This document shows, in pieces, positions 47,669-57,829 of a stretch of DNA of 64,000 bases. The DNA comes from Centrapalus pauciflorus (taxonomy: Eukaryota > Streptophyta > Magnoliopsida > Asterales > Asteraceae). Positions within the stretch are counted from its first letter, which is position 1. Every line of letters starts with the position of its first letter. Location: contig JAANYP010001790.1 in NCBI GenBank assembly GCA_020465985.1, forward strand, positions 833,501 through 897,500, written 5' to 3'. Under the pieces are notes generated by a model. The model made no database searches. It was not told the DNA's origin and saw only the letters and a list, made by a program, of their open reading frames with translations. The translations under genes and the position numbers were made by a program.

Positions 47669-48938
47669 ATGGATCGAAACACCGACAAACAACCCGCCGC
47701 AAGTCGAACACGCGGCAAACAACCGGCTTCTCAATCAAACCCTTCTTTCCGCCCACCGCAAAATTTTACGGATAATTCGGCACCATACGTGCCACACTTT
47801 TCACCCCCAATCCACAATATTACCAACCATCCCCACCCAATCCACAATATTACTAACCATCCCCACCCAATCCGCAATATTCCTCGCGAGAATTTCACGA
47901 GGGTTTCGAACCATTTTCTTATCGGGACCCCGCATCTAGAGACGAGGACGACGAGGAGACGGTACCCGAAACTCAGGTAAACACCGATTCCGACGATTCC
48001 GAGGAGGAATCGATTCCGGTAAACACCGCGGCAACCGGGTCTACACGAAAGGGTCCAATGAAACTGAAAATGTGGACCTCCATCGAAGAAAAGGCTTTGG
48101 CGGAAGCCTGGATCGATATTTCCGAAGATCCAACTACCGGAAATAATCAAAACGTTCAAATTTTTTGGGACGAATCCTCGAAAATTTTGATAGACGAGTT
48201 GGTGGAACTAGCCGCACCACCCACCAACTTAATTCAAAGTGGAAAGACATGAACCGCAATTGTACAAAATTTGGCGGCATGTTTAACAACAATACGATGC
48301 AGCGACGAAGCGGGGAAAACGATTACGACGTTTTCACCAACACCTAAGAACAATACAAGGCCCTCAATAAAGGTAAGCCGTTTCCACACCAATCGGCTTG
48401 GGAGGTGCTTCGACGTCATCCAAAGTGGAACCCCGTTCCACAAATGGATGATTTTGTTGAGCCGCAAAGAAAGCGGTCCAAAACTTCCGAATCTAACACG
48501 ATCGGAACACCGTCTTCTGATGCGGCATTTTTAGGTGTTGACATTGACGAAGATGACGAGGGCGACGCGGATCTTCAGCAGCTTGAACGACCACGCCGCA
48601 AGGGGAAAAAACCAGCGTCAACACCAGTCGACCCAGAGATGCAATCAAAATTCGAAAGGATTTCAACATGTTACGAGAAAGATCTTGAAGATAAAAGACG
48701 TCACCGAGCACGACTTGAAGAATTAAAAAAATCAAAACAAGAAAAAGAATTGGAGTTGAAAGAGAAAAGATATAATGCGTACATTGCGGCACTGAATCAA
48801 CAACAACACGATCGTGACTTGGAATTTTTCATTCTGCCACACGACCATCTGCAAGGTGCTGCTTTGGAAACCGCCTTGGCCCACAAAAAAACATTGCGGA
48901 GCGTTGGGGATTGCGACTATAGTTTCATAATTTTTTAG
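47669..48938 (+). pseudogene. PIF/Harbinger ORF1 (SANT/Myb-like with NAM-associated C-terminus), broken
   Basis: ORF1 proteins of PIF/Harbinger elements are DNA-binding partners of the transposase; they are often annotated as NAM-associated or glutathione S-transferase T3-like. The frame starts at 47669 with a Q/P-rich N-terminus, then shifts frame within the repeated proline-rich segment (47800-47880). The SANT/trihelix part starts WTSIEEKALAEAWIDIS (48070-48120). Another shift occurs near 48220-48240, leading into LNSKWKDMNRNCTKFGGMF. A stop at 48345 precedes YKALNKGKPFPHQSAWEVLRR. The C-terminal part has a charged helix KKSKQEKELELKEKRYNAY. At least two frameshifts and two stops make it non-functional. 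No DDE transposase frame lies nearby. Confidence 0.8.
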
Positions 48939-49217
48939 TTATGTAATTTTTTTAGATTATGTACTTTTTTTAATTTTTAGTTTCGTAAGTTTTTATTTTT
49001 TAGTTTCGTAATTTTATTATGTAAACTTTTAAATATTTATGAAACTAATTATTTTATATTTAATAATTTTTTTCTTAATTAAAATGTTAAAAACATTAAG
49101 AAAGATGGAAAGGTTAAGAAAGGTGGGTATTTCCTAGTTAGAAAGGTGGGGAAAGGTGGAGAGAGAAAAGCTGATGTGGCGCTGACGTGTACAGAAAGAT
49201 GGGTTTGGGATAGGTGG
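48939..49217 (+). other. 3' part of the PIF-type element, left flank of element B
   Basis: AT-rich, then repeated gaaaggtgggga-like phrases running up to gggtttgggataggtgg, where chromovirus B begins. It may include the terminal region of the PIF element, but the end itself is not visible. Confidence 0.45.
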
Positions 49218-51006
49218 TGTAACATCCGTTAATTTGACCTGGTACGTGGAATTATTTTAGTGGATGAATAATTTATTAATATTGGGTTGGTCCAATTATA
49301 TCCCGTTTCGTGGATTAATACGTGTCGGGATTGGGCTCGCGTGTCATCGGGTTATAATTTTAATGAACGGATTATGTTTTTGGGATCGTGGGATTAAATG
49401 GGTTAAATGGGCATAAATATTGAAAATGTGATATCGGGTTCGGGTTAATGGGTTCGGGACCGATCGGGATAAAGACGTATATATGTGTGTGCCTTCCTTT
49501 CTCCCTTATCCATTTGTGAGATAACCCTAAGTGTATATGTGTGTGTATTTGTGAGCTCCAGCAGCAGAATTGAAGCCCCAAGCCTCAGATTTTGATTGTA
49601 AAACCTTGGGATTTAGCTTCTTCTTCTTCTTGTGTGTTCTTGAGCTCAATCAAGGTAAGGGTTCTTGTGAACAGCCTCCAATTGATGTATGTATGTTGTT
49701 ATGATTTGGGAATTGGTTGATAACTCAAAGAGGCAGGTTATGTATGGTTTTTGTATGCTTATTTGTGACTAATTCGGGTATGGATGGAGTTTAGTACTCC
49801 TGGGCTGAAGCTGAAAATCGCAGGTCAAGAACAGGGATTTCGCGGTGTCGCGGCGCGACGACCAGGGGGTCCGCGGCGCGACTAACTGCCTGCATTGAAA
49901 ATCCGAGTTTAACTTTGTAAATTGAGTTTGGGTCGAATTGTGTCGGGTTTTCTTCGGGATTGCTCGGGCTGTGTTTTGTTGGGGTTGGGGTCTTGTTTGG
50001 GATTGCCTTGAGTCGGGTTTGAGTCGAGTTTCGGGTATTAATCGAGTTTCGGTTTCGTGGGACTATCGGGTTTGAATTGAGTCCGAATTGTTGTAATCAT
50101 GTGATATGTGTTAATTGGGAATTGCGATTGATTGTTGGGCTATCCGTGTGATTACAGGGACTAGTGGATCTCGAGCAGGGTTCGAACAAGGAGGCCAAAC
50201 TTCGGGGAACCAATCAGGTGAGTACTCGAGACGTTTTCTAAAACGCGCGCCATCCTTTACGTTATAGTTGAATAGCTATATTGTGCGTGTTATATCTATG
50301 GGAGACAGGGACGTGAACCTCAGGTATGCTCTATTCCTTATACGTGTTATGTATGAGATGCGAGATCGGTTCAGGGGTCCGTGATGAGTTCCATACGGAC
50401 GATAAGTCGCGAAGGGGAATCGCGCGGGTTGACTGTCCCTTACAGTCCTTGGGGCGTATATATACGGCAGGGCCTGTAGCCGGGTAGCTTCCGTGCTACA
50501 GGGTATTACCGACCATTGCTGTGTGCAATGTGTCCACCGGGGAGGGGTCCCCGCAGGGCTATGTGTACTCCGATCTCATACTTGTGCTCTATACCTGAGA
50601 TGTGTGTTGGGTTATCGGGACAGGGACAGGGACAGGGATTGTGTGTTATGTGCTTATGTGCAGTGTCAACCCTCGCGTGCTCACGGGCTTTATAGCTCAC
50701 GTTATCGAGCCTAACATGTTCAGGGAATCAGAAAGGACCGCAGCCACAGCCGAGGTAGATCCGAGATAGATTGAAGATCTGTGATGGTTTTGTGTCTGTA
50801 TAGAACAATGTGTTAGTGACCGGGATTATGTGTTTTGTTATATGGGATTATGAAATGTAATCATGGGTTATTATGTATGAAGTTTAAAGTTTTAATTAAC
50901 CGTAATCTGCATTATCCTACGACACGTGTGTTATGGATCCGTTGCGTTATTGCCACCTATGATATTGTATTGACGTGGCATTTCCGGGATCGGGAGGGGT
51001 GTTACA
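49218..51006 (+). repeat. 5' LTR of element B
   Basis: TGTAACATCCG to GGGTGTTACA, 1789 bp. Contains TATA-like words (49476-49485 and 50456-50465) and GC-rich direct repeats CGCGGCGCGAC (49849-49859 and 49872-49882). Which TATA word is used cannot be told by eye. Confidence 0.95.
50617..50637 (+). promoter_or_regulatory. Putative G-quadruplex motif in LTR (element B, 5')
   Basis: Four GGG runs separated by ACA loops on the sense strand. Confidence 0.6.
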
Positions 51007-51009
51007 GCA

Positions 51010-51021
51010 TGGTATCAGAGC
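51010..51021 (+). other. Primer-binding site of element B
   Basis: TGGTATCAGAGC, three bases after the 5' LTR; initiator-Met tRNA type. Confidence 0.9.
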
Positions 51022-51188
51022 TTGTGGTTTGAAGCTTGAGTATCATTAGTGGATGCTTAACTTAGACCTTGTTCCGGTCCATGGGGGATCATTTTGCGAT
51101 TATGTAGCGGATTAACCGACCTGGCTTAGTGTATAACGCTGGGTGATTTATCCTTTGTGCTTAATCGTTTTGCTTTGTGCAGATTATC

Positions 51189-54100
51189 ATGGCAGCTCAA
51201 GGAGAGGGTTCGGGCGCGGGTAAGCCGCCCAGTGACGAGTATATTCGTAAATCCGAGTTGCTAGATGTTCTTACCGAGTTTTACAGGAAGCAGAAAGAGC
51301 AAGAGCGTGAGCAGGGTCAGAGTTTGGGGCCAGTTATTCAGCATGCCGAGACTGAGTCTAGGGGTGGTGCTTCGTCATCTTCTCAGCGGGGCGGGTCCTT
51401 CAAGGATTTTATGACAGGAGCTCCGCCGCAGTTTCGGGGTGACGGTGAGCCGGGGGCGGCCATCGCATGGGAGCGTGAGATTGAGGGCGCGTTCCGAGTG
51501 GCCCACGTGGATCCTAGAGATATGGTTGGATACGCCGCATATCAGTTACGGGGCGGTGCTTTGCAATGGTGGAAATCGATTGAGTCTTCGATGACTGAGT
51601 CCGCCGCTTATGCTATGACTTGGGAGCAGTTCAGGGCTATGTTTGAGTTACAGTACATTCCGAGGGATGAGAGACGGGAGATGGAGCGCCGATTCCTCCA
51701 TTTGCAGCAGGGTAATATGACGGTCCAGCAGTATGTCGACCGATTTAATGAGTACTCACAGTTCGCGCCTCAGCATGTGGATACCGAGAGCCGTAAAGCC
51801 GATGCGTTCATAGATGGGCTCCGATCTGATATTCGAGAGTTTGTGGGGTTGCACGATACTCCGACATTTGCTAGAGCCCTTGAGATGGCCCGCATGAGGG
51901 AGCGAGAGATCCTCAAGCAGAGGGAGCAGCCCTCATCTCAGAGGCAGCGTACTGGGACCTCTGATCAGCCGTCCAGTGTATGGAGATCTTCCGGGGACGC
52001 CCCCAGTGACCAGCGTCCGGATCAGTGGCGGTTTTCAGGTCAGGGTTCTGGGCAGATTTCAGGGCAAGGGTCGGGTCAGAGACGTGATAGGGACCGGGGT
52101 CGAGATCGTCGATCGAGACGTCAGGGTCAGGGCCAGAGTCAGGGGTCGGGGGCGCAGAGCCAGAGTAGTGTGGGACAGGGGTCCCAGGCGTCCGGTAGCC
52201 GTGTCGAGAGTTCTTATGGTGATTGGGAGTGCCCGAAATGTCACCGGCGCCATTCCGGACAGTGTTTATCGGAGCAGCCACGTTGTTTCCGGTGCGGCCA
52301 GCGGGGCCACGCCGCTTCAGTTTGTACGGTGCCTGAGCCGTTGTGTTTCAGATGTGGGCGACCAGGGCATCGGGTTAGGGATTGTCCAGAGCCGGGACCG
52401 GCAGTACAGGGGGCTAGTTTAAGTGGGACCAGGGCAGAGCCGTCGTCGTCCAGCCGCCGTGAGTCTGTTCCGAGAGGCCGCGGACGAGTGTTTCAGGCTA
52501 CCGCAGAGGAGGCACGGGATGCTACAGACGTTGTTTCGGGTACGTACATCCTTAACGGACTTCGAGCTCGTGTGTTATTTGATTCCGGGGCAGATCGCTC
52601 CTATGTGTCTGTTATATTTTGTGCGTATTTTAGTGTGTCTCCTTTTTCTTTATCTGTTCCGTTAATTGTCGAGAGGGTTGATGGGAGTTCAATGTTAGTG
52701 AGTCGTGTTTATCGGGGCTGTGTGTTAGAAATAGATTCACATCAGTTTGAAATCGATTTGCTGCCGATTGAGATCAGTAGCTTCGATGTGATAGTGGGTA
52801 TGGACTGGTTGACTGCCAGACGGGCTGATATTCTGTGTGCCAAGAAGATCATCCGTATACCCATTTCTGACAGTGAGAGTGTGATTGTGTATGGGGAACG
52901 CCGTAAGGGAGATATCGGGATCGTATCTATGGTCAGGGCTCAGAGATATGTCTCTAAAGGGTGCGAGACCTTCCTAGCTTATGTAGTTGACGCGAGGAAG
53001 GAAAAGAAGACCTTAGAGGATATTCCGGTGGTTCGTGAGTTCCCTGAGGTATTCCCAGAGGAGTTGTCTGGGTTACCGCCAGATCGCCAAGTAGAGTTTC
53101 GGATCGATCTTGTTCCTGGGGCGGTGCCGATTGCTAAGACGCCTTATAGGCTGGCACCGACAGAGATGCGAGAGCTGATGTCTCAGTTGCAGGAGCTTCT
53201 GGATCGTGGATTTATCCGTCCTAGTTCGTCGCCGTGGGGTGCGCCAGTGCTTTATGTGAAAAAGAAGGACGGTAGTATGCGGATGTGTATCGACTATCGG
53301 GAATTGAATAAAGTGACTGTGAAGAATCGTTATCCGCTTCCACGTATCGACGACCTGTTTGATCAGCTCCAGGGCTCGAGTTACTTCTCCAAGATCGACT
53401 TGCGGTCTGGTTATCATCAGTTAAGGGTCAGGGACGAGGATGTGCCGAAGACAGCGTTTCGGACTCGTTATGGGCATTACGAGTTCCTTGTGATGCCTTT
53501 CGGTTTGACTAACGCACCCGCCGCTTTCATGGATTTGATGAACCGGGTGTGTAGAACTATGTTGGATAGATTCGTGATCGTGTTCATTGATGACATCCTT
53601 ATCTACTCGCGGAGTGCCGAGGATCACGAGCAGCACCTCCGAGAGGTTTTATCTGTGCTGCGCAGGGAGAGACTATACGCGAAATTCTCCAAATGTGAAT
53701 TTTGGCTTCGGGAAGTGCAGTTTTTGGGTCACGTGGTCAGTGCCGAGGGTATAAAAGTGGATCCAGCTAAGATTGAGGCAGTGATGAGCTGGGAGCCTCC
53801 GAGATCAGTGCCTGAGATTCGTAGTTTTCTGGGTCTCGCCGGGTATTATAGACGCTTCATCCAGGATTTCTCGAGGATTGCCTTGCCGTTGACGAGATTG
53901 ACACGGCAGTCCGTTCTGTTTGAGTGGTCCGAGGATCAGGAGCATGCGTTCAGAGAGCTAAAGACCCGATTGTGTCAGGCTCCAGTGTTGGCCTTGCCGG
54001 AGGGTACCGATGATTTCGTGGTTTATTGTGATGCTTCGGGGTCAGGGTTGGGCTGTGTTCTGATGCAGCGAGGGAAAGTGATCGCTTATGCCTCGCGCCA

Positions 54101-55853
54101 GCTGAAGACTTACGAGGAGAACCATACCGTGCACGATTTAGAGTTGGACGCCATTGTGTTTGCGTTGAAGATTTGGCGTCATTATCTGTATGGGTCTCGG
54201 TTTATTGTGTATACCGATCATAAGAGTCTTCAGTATTTGTTCAGCCAGAAAGATCTTAATATGCGACAGCGCCGTAGCCTTGAGTTGCTTAAGGACTACG
54301 ATTGCGAGATTCAGTACCACCCGGGTCGGGCTAATGTGGTAGCTGACGCGCTGAGCCGTAGGGCATGCGGCCAGACTGTGATTTCCAGAGCCTCGAGGCT
54401 TGAGATCACCTCGACTTTGATCGATAGTCTGAGGTTAGCACAGCAGGAGGGCCTGCGAGGTGATAATGTGAAGCGTGAACGATTGATCGGGCAGCTTGAG
54501 TCATTGATCAGGGACGATCGTGGGTTGCTTGTGTTCCATGATAGGGTTTGGGTCCCGAGGGTTGGGAATCTGCGACAGTTGATTCTTGATGAGTCGCATC
54601 GGTCGAGGCTATCTGTGCATCCGGGGAGTACTAAGATGTATCGTGATCTCCGTGACTTCTACTGGTGGCCGGGAATGAAAAGAGATGTGGGCCGATATGT
54701 TGAGCAGTGCATGACGTGTCTCAGAGTCAAAGCCGAGCATCAGAAGCCGCACGGACATCTACAGCCGTTGGAAATCCCCGAGTGGAAGTGGTATCATATT
54801 ACGATGGATTTCATTGTAAGACTTCCACGCACGGTCCGCGGGAACGACATGATCTGGGTTATAGTGGATCGACTAACGAAGAGTGCGCACTTCTTAGCCG
54901 TTCGGGGTACTATCACCATGGATCAGTTAGCGAGGCTGTATATCAACGAGGTAGTGTCGCGACATGGGATTCCGGTGTCGATTACTTCGGACAGGGATAC
55001 ACGGTTTACGTCTCGTTTCTGGCAGAGTTTCCAGCGGGAATTGGGTACCAGGGTTCAGCTGAGCACGGCGTATAGACCGCAGACTGACGGGCAGACTGAG
55101 CGCACCAATCAGACCCTCGAGGATATGTTGCGGGCGTGTGCTATCGACTTCAGCGGCAATTGGGACGTGCATTTACCGTTGGTCGAATTCGCGTATAATA
55201 ACAGCTATCACGCCACGATTAAAATAGCTCCGTTTGAGGCACTATATGGGCGCAAGTGCCTGACCCCAGTGTGTTGGGGCGAGGTCGGTGAGCGACCTAT
55301 TAGCGGGCCGGAGTTATTGCAAGAAACTAGTGACAAGGTGGCCGTGATTCGGGAGCATATGAGGGTCGCCCAGAGCCGTCAAAAGAGCTATGCCGATCGC
55401 CGTCTGAAGGAGCTAGAGTTCAGTGTCGGGGACCGCGTGTTGCTTAAGGTATCGCCGTGGAAGGGGGTCATCCGATTCAGACATCGTGGAAAGCTGAGTC
55501 CGCGGTATATTGGGCCGTTCGAGATCATTGAGAGAGTCCGGGATCAGGCCTACCGACTACGATTGCCTTCGGAGTTGGCTGGTGTGCACGATACGTTTCA
55601 CGTGAGTCATCTCCGGAAGTGTCTGGCTACAGATGATCAGTATGTGCCTTTATCTGAGATTACAGTCGATGAGCAGCTGCGATATGTGGAGCAGCCCGAG
55701 GCCGTGACCGACCGAAAGATCAAAAAGCTGAGGAATAAAGAGATTGCCTTGGTACTTGTTCAGTGGAGACACCATAAAGGTACCAACGCTACCTGGGAGC
55801 CCGAGTCGGAAATGCGATCGAGATATCCTCACCTATTCCAGAATTCGAGTTAG
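51189..55853 (+). CDS. Gag-Pol polyprotein of element B (chromovirus)
   Basis: 1554 aa from the ATG at 51189, uninterrupted to the stop. Domain order and all catalytic motifs are as in element A: two CCHC knuckles, DSGAD protease, FIDD reverse transcriptase, RNase H, HHCC plus DDE integrase and a terminal chromodomain. It lacks one GQ pair in the RQGQGQ linker (a 6-bp difference). Substitutions relative to A include D to H near the Gag start, R to W beside the first knuckle, F to Y in the RT segment VL(F/Y)VKKKDG, and M to I in the integrase segment TIK(M/I)APFEALYG. These are mild; whether B still mobilises itself cannot be judged from sequence alone. Confidence 0.96.
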   Translation: MAAQGEGSGAGKPPSDEYIRKSELLDVLTEFYRKQKEQEREQGQSLGPVIQHAETESRGGASSSSQRGGSFKDFMTGAPPQFRGDGEPGAAIAWEREIEGAFRVAHVDPRDMVGYAAYQLRGGALQWWKSIESSMTESAAYAMTWEQFRAMFELQYIPRDERREMERRFLHLQQGNMTVQQYVDRFNEYSQFAPQHVDTESRKADAFIDGLRSDIREFVGLHDTPTFARALEMARMREREILKQREQPSSQRQRTGTSDQPSSVWRSSGDAPSDQRPDQWRFSGQGSGQISGQGSGQRRDRDRGRDRRSRRQGQGQSQGSGAQSQSSVGQGSQASGSRVESSYGDWECPKCHRRHSGQCLSEQPRCFRCGQRGHAASVCTVPEPLCFRCGRPGHRVRDCPEPGPAVQGASLSGTRAEPSSSSRRESVPRGRGRVFQATAEEARDATDVVSGTYILNGLRARVLFDSGADRSYVSVIFCAYFSVSPFSLSVPLIVERVDGSSMLVSRVYRGCVLEIDSHQFEIDLLPIEISSFDVIVGMDWLTARRADILCAKKIIRIPISDSESVIVYGERRKGDIGIVSMVRAQRYVSKGCETFLAYVVDARKEKKTLEDIPVVREFPEVFPEELSGLPPDRQVEFRIDLVPGAVPIAKTPYRLAPTEMRELMSQLQELLDRGFIRPSSSPWGAPVLYVKKKDGSMRMCIDYRELNKVTVKNRYPLPRIDDLFDQLQGSSYFSKIDLRSGYHQLRVRDEDVPKTAFRTRYGHYEFLVMPFGLTNAPAAFMDLMNRVCRTMLDRFVIVFIDDILIYSRSAEDHEQHLREVLSVLRRERLYAKFSKCEFWLREVQFLGHVVSAEGIKVDPAKIEAVMSWEPPRSVPEIRSFLGLAGYYRRFIQDFSRIALPLTRLTRQSVLFEWSEDQEHAFRELKTRLCQAPVLALPEGTDDFVVYCDASGSGLGCVLMQRGKVIAYASRQLKTYEENHTVHDLELDAIVFALKIWRHYLYGSRFIVYTDHKSLQYLFSQKDLNMRQRRSLELLKDYDCEIQYHPGRANVVADALSRRACGQTVISRASRLEITSTLIDSLRLAQQEGLRGDNVKRERLIGQLESLIRDDRGLLVFHDRVWVPRVGNLRQLILDESHRSRLSVHPGSTKMYRDLRDFYWWPGMKRDVGRYVEQCMTCLRVKAEHQKPHGHLQPLEIPEWKWYHITMDFIVRLPRTVRGNDMIWVIVDRLTKSAHFLAVRGTITMDQLARLYINEVVSRHGIPVSITSDRDTRFTSRFWQSFQRELGTRVQLSTAYRPQTDGQTERTNQTLEDMLRACAIDFSGNWDVHLPLVEFAYNNSYHATIKIAPFEALYGRKCLTPVCWGEVGERPISGPELLQETSDKVAVIREHMRVAQSRQKSYADRRLKELEFSVGDRVLLKVSPWKGVIRFRHRGKLSPRYIGPFEIIERVRDQAYRLRLPSELAGVHDTFHVSHLRKCLATDDQYVPLSEITVDEQLRYVEQPEAVTDRKIKKLRNKEIALVLVQWRHHKGTNATWEPESEMRSRYPHLFQNSS

Positions 55854-55874
55854 ATTCCGGGACGGAATCTCTTT

Positions 55875-55888
55875 AAGAGGGGAGGATT
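55875..55888 (+). other. Polypurine tract of element B
   Basis: aagaggggaggatt directly before the 3' LTR. Confidence 0.85.
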
Positions 55889-57677
55889 TGTAACATCCGT
55901 TAATTTGACCTGGTACGTGGAATTATTTTAGTGGATGAATAATTTATTAATATTGGGTTGGTCCAATTATATCCCGTTTCGTGGATTAATACGTGTCGGG
56001 ATTGGGCTCGCGTGTCATCGGGTTATAATTTTAATGAACGGATTATGTTTTTGGGATCGTGGGATTAAATGGGTTAAATGGGCATAAATATTGAAAATGT
56101 GATATCGGGTTCGGGTTAATGGGTTCGGGACCGATCGGGATAAAGACGTATATATGTGTGTGCCTTCCTTTCTCCCTTATCCATTTGTGAGATAACCCTA
56201 AGTGTATATGTGTGTGTATTTGTGAGCTCCAGCAGCAGAATTGAAGCCCCAAGCCTCAGATTTTGATTGTAAAACCTTGGGATTTAGCTTCTTCTTCTTC
56301 TTGTGTGTTCTTGAGCTCAATCAAGGTAAGGGTTCTTGTGAACAGCCTCCAATTGATGTATGTATGTTGTTATGATTTGGGAATTGGTTGATAACTCAAA
56401 GAGGCAGGTTATGTATGGTTTTTGTATGCTTATTTGTGACTAATTCGGGTATGGATGGAGTTTAGTACTCCTGGGCTGAAGCTGAAAATCGCAGGTCAAG
56501 AACAGGGATTTCGCGGTGTCGCGGCGCGACGACCAGGGGGTCCGCGGCGCGACTAACTGCCTGCATTGAAAATCCGAGTTTAACTTTGTAAATTGAGTTT
56601 GGGTCGAATTGTGTCGGGTTTTCTTCGGGATTGCTCGGGCTGTGTTTTGTTGGGGTTGGGGTCTTGTTTGGGATTGCCTTGAGTCGGGTTTGAGTCGAGT
56701 TTCGGGTATTAATCGAGTTTCGGTTTCGTGGGACTATCGGGTTTGAATTGAGTCCGAATTGTTGTAATCATGTGATATGTGTTAATTGGGAATTGCGATT
56801 GATTGTTGGGCTATCCGTGTGATTACAGGGACTAGTGGATCTCGAGCAGGGTTCGAACAAGGAGGCCAAACTTCGGGGAACCAATCAGGTGAGTACTCGA
56901 GACGTTTTCTAAAACGCGCTCCATCCTTTACGTTATAGTTGAATAGCTATATTGTGCGTGTTATATCTATGGGAGACAGGGACGTGAACCTCAGGTATGC
57001 TCTATTCCTTATACGTGTTATGTATGAGATGCGAGATCGGTTCAGGGGTCCGTGATGAGTTCCATACGGACGATAAGTCGCGAAGGGGAATCGCGCGGGT
57101 TGACTGTCCCTTACAGTCCTTGGGGCGTATATATACGGCAGGGCCTGTAGCCGGGTAGCTTCCGTGCTACAGGGTATTACCGACCATTGCTGTGTGCAAT
57201 GTGTCCACCGGGGAGGGGTCCCCGCAGGGCTATGTGTACTCCGATCTCATACTTGTGCTTTATACCTGAGATGTGTGTTGGGTTATCGGGACAGGGACAG
57301 GGACAGGGATTGTGTGTTATGTGCTTATGTGCAGTGTCAACCCTCGCGTGCTCACGGGCTTTATAGCTCACGTTATCGAGTCTAACATGTTCAGGGAATC
57401 AGAAAGGACCGCAGCCACAGCCGAGGTAGATCCGAGATAGATTGAAGATCTGTGATGGTTTTGTGTCTGTATAGAACAATGTGTTAGTGACCGGGATTAT
57501 GTGTTTTGTTATATGGGATTATGAAATGTAATCATGGGTTATTATGTATGAAGTTTAAAGTTTTAATTAACCGTAATCTGCATTATCCTACGACACGTGT
57601 GTTATGGATCCGTTGCGTTATTGCCACCTATGATATTGTATTGACGTGGCATTTCCGGGATCGGGAGGGGTGTTACA
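55889..57677 (+). repeat. 3' LTR of element B
   Basis: 1789 bp, same termini as the 5' LTR; G-quadruplex motif at 57288-57308. Confidence 0.95.
57288..57308 (+). promoter_or_regulatory. Putative G-quadruplex motif in LTR (element B, 3')
   Basis: Same four GGG runs with ACA loops as in the other three LTRs. Confidence 0.6.
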
Positions 57678-57820
57678 ACCGGTTAGTGACCTGCTAAACA
57701 TGTCAAATACATAGTTTTGAATAAGACAAAAATTGTCTAGGGACTTAAACACTCAGAATTAATACAGTGACTTAATCGATAAATTTATGAAAGTTTGTAT
57801 AGTTTTTTCAATATTAACTC
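57678..57820. mobile_element. Truncated Mutator-type MITE at the right border of element B
   Basis: In reverse orientation it matches 45871-46015 closely (for example ccctagacaatttttgtctt and aaatttatcgattaagtcac on the complementary strand). The half that should continue left of element B is absent there. Confidence 0.8.
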
Positions 57821-57829
57821 TAAAAAATA

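Larger units (their letters stand above)
49218..57677 (+). mobile_element. Complete Ty3/gypsy chromovirus, element B (Tekay/Del type)
   Basis: 8460 bp with two 1789-bp LTRs that differ by about three substitutions by eye, plus PBS, intact gag-pol and PPT, nearly identical to element A. The immediate flanks do not form a target-site duplication: ggtgg (49213-49217) on the left, accgg (57678-57682) on the right. The left flank is PIF-derived and the right flank is half of a Mutator-type MITE. The body is intact although its insertion-site signature is lost. Confidence 0.95.
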
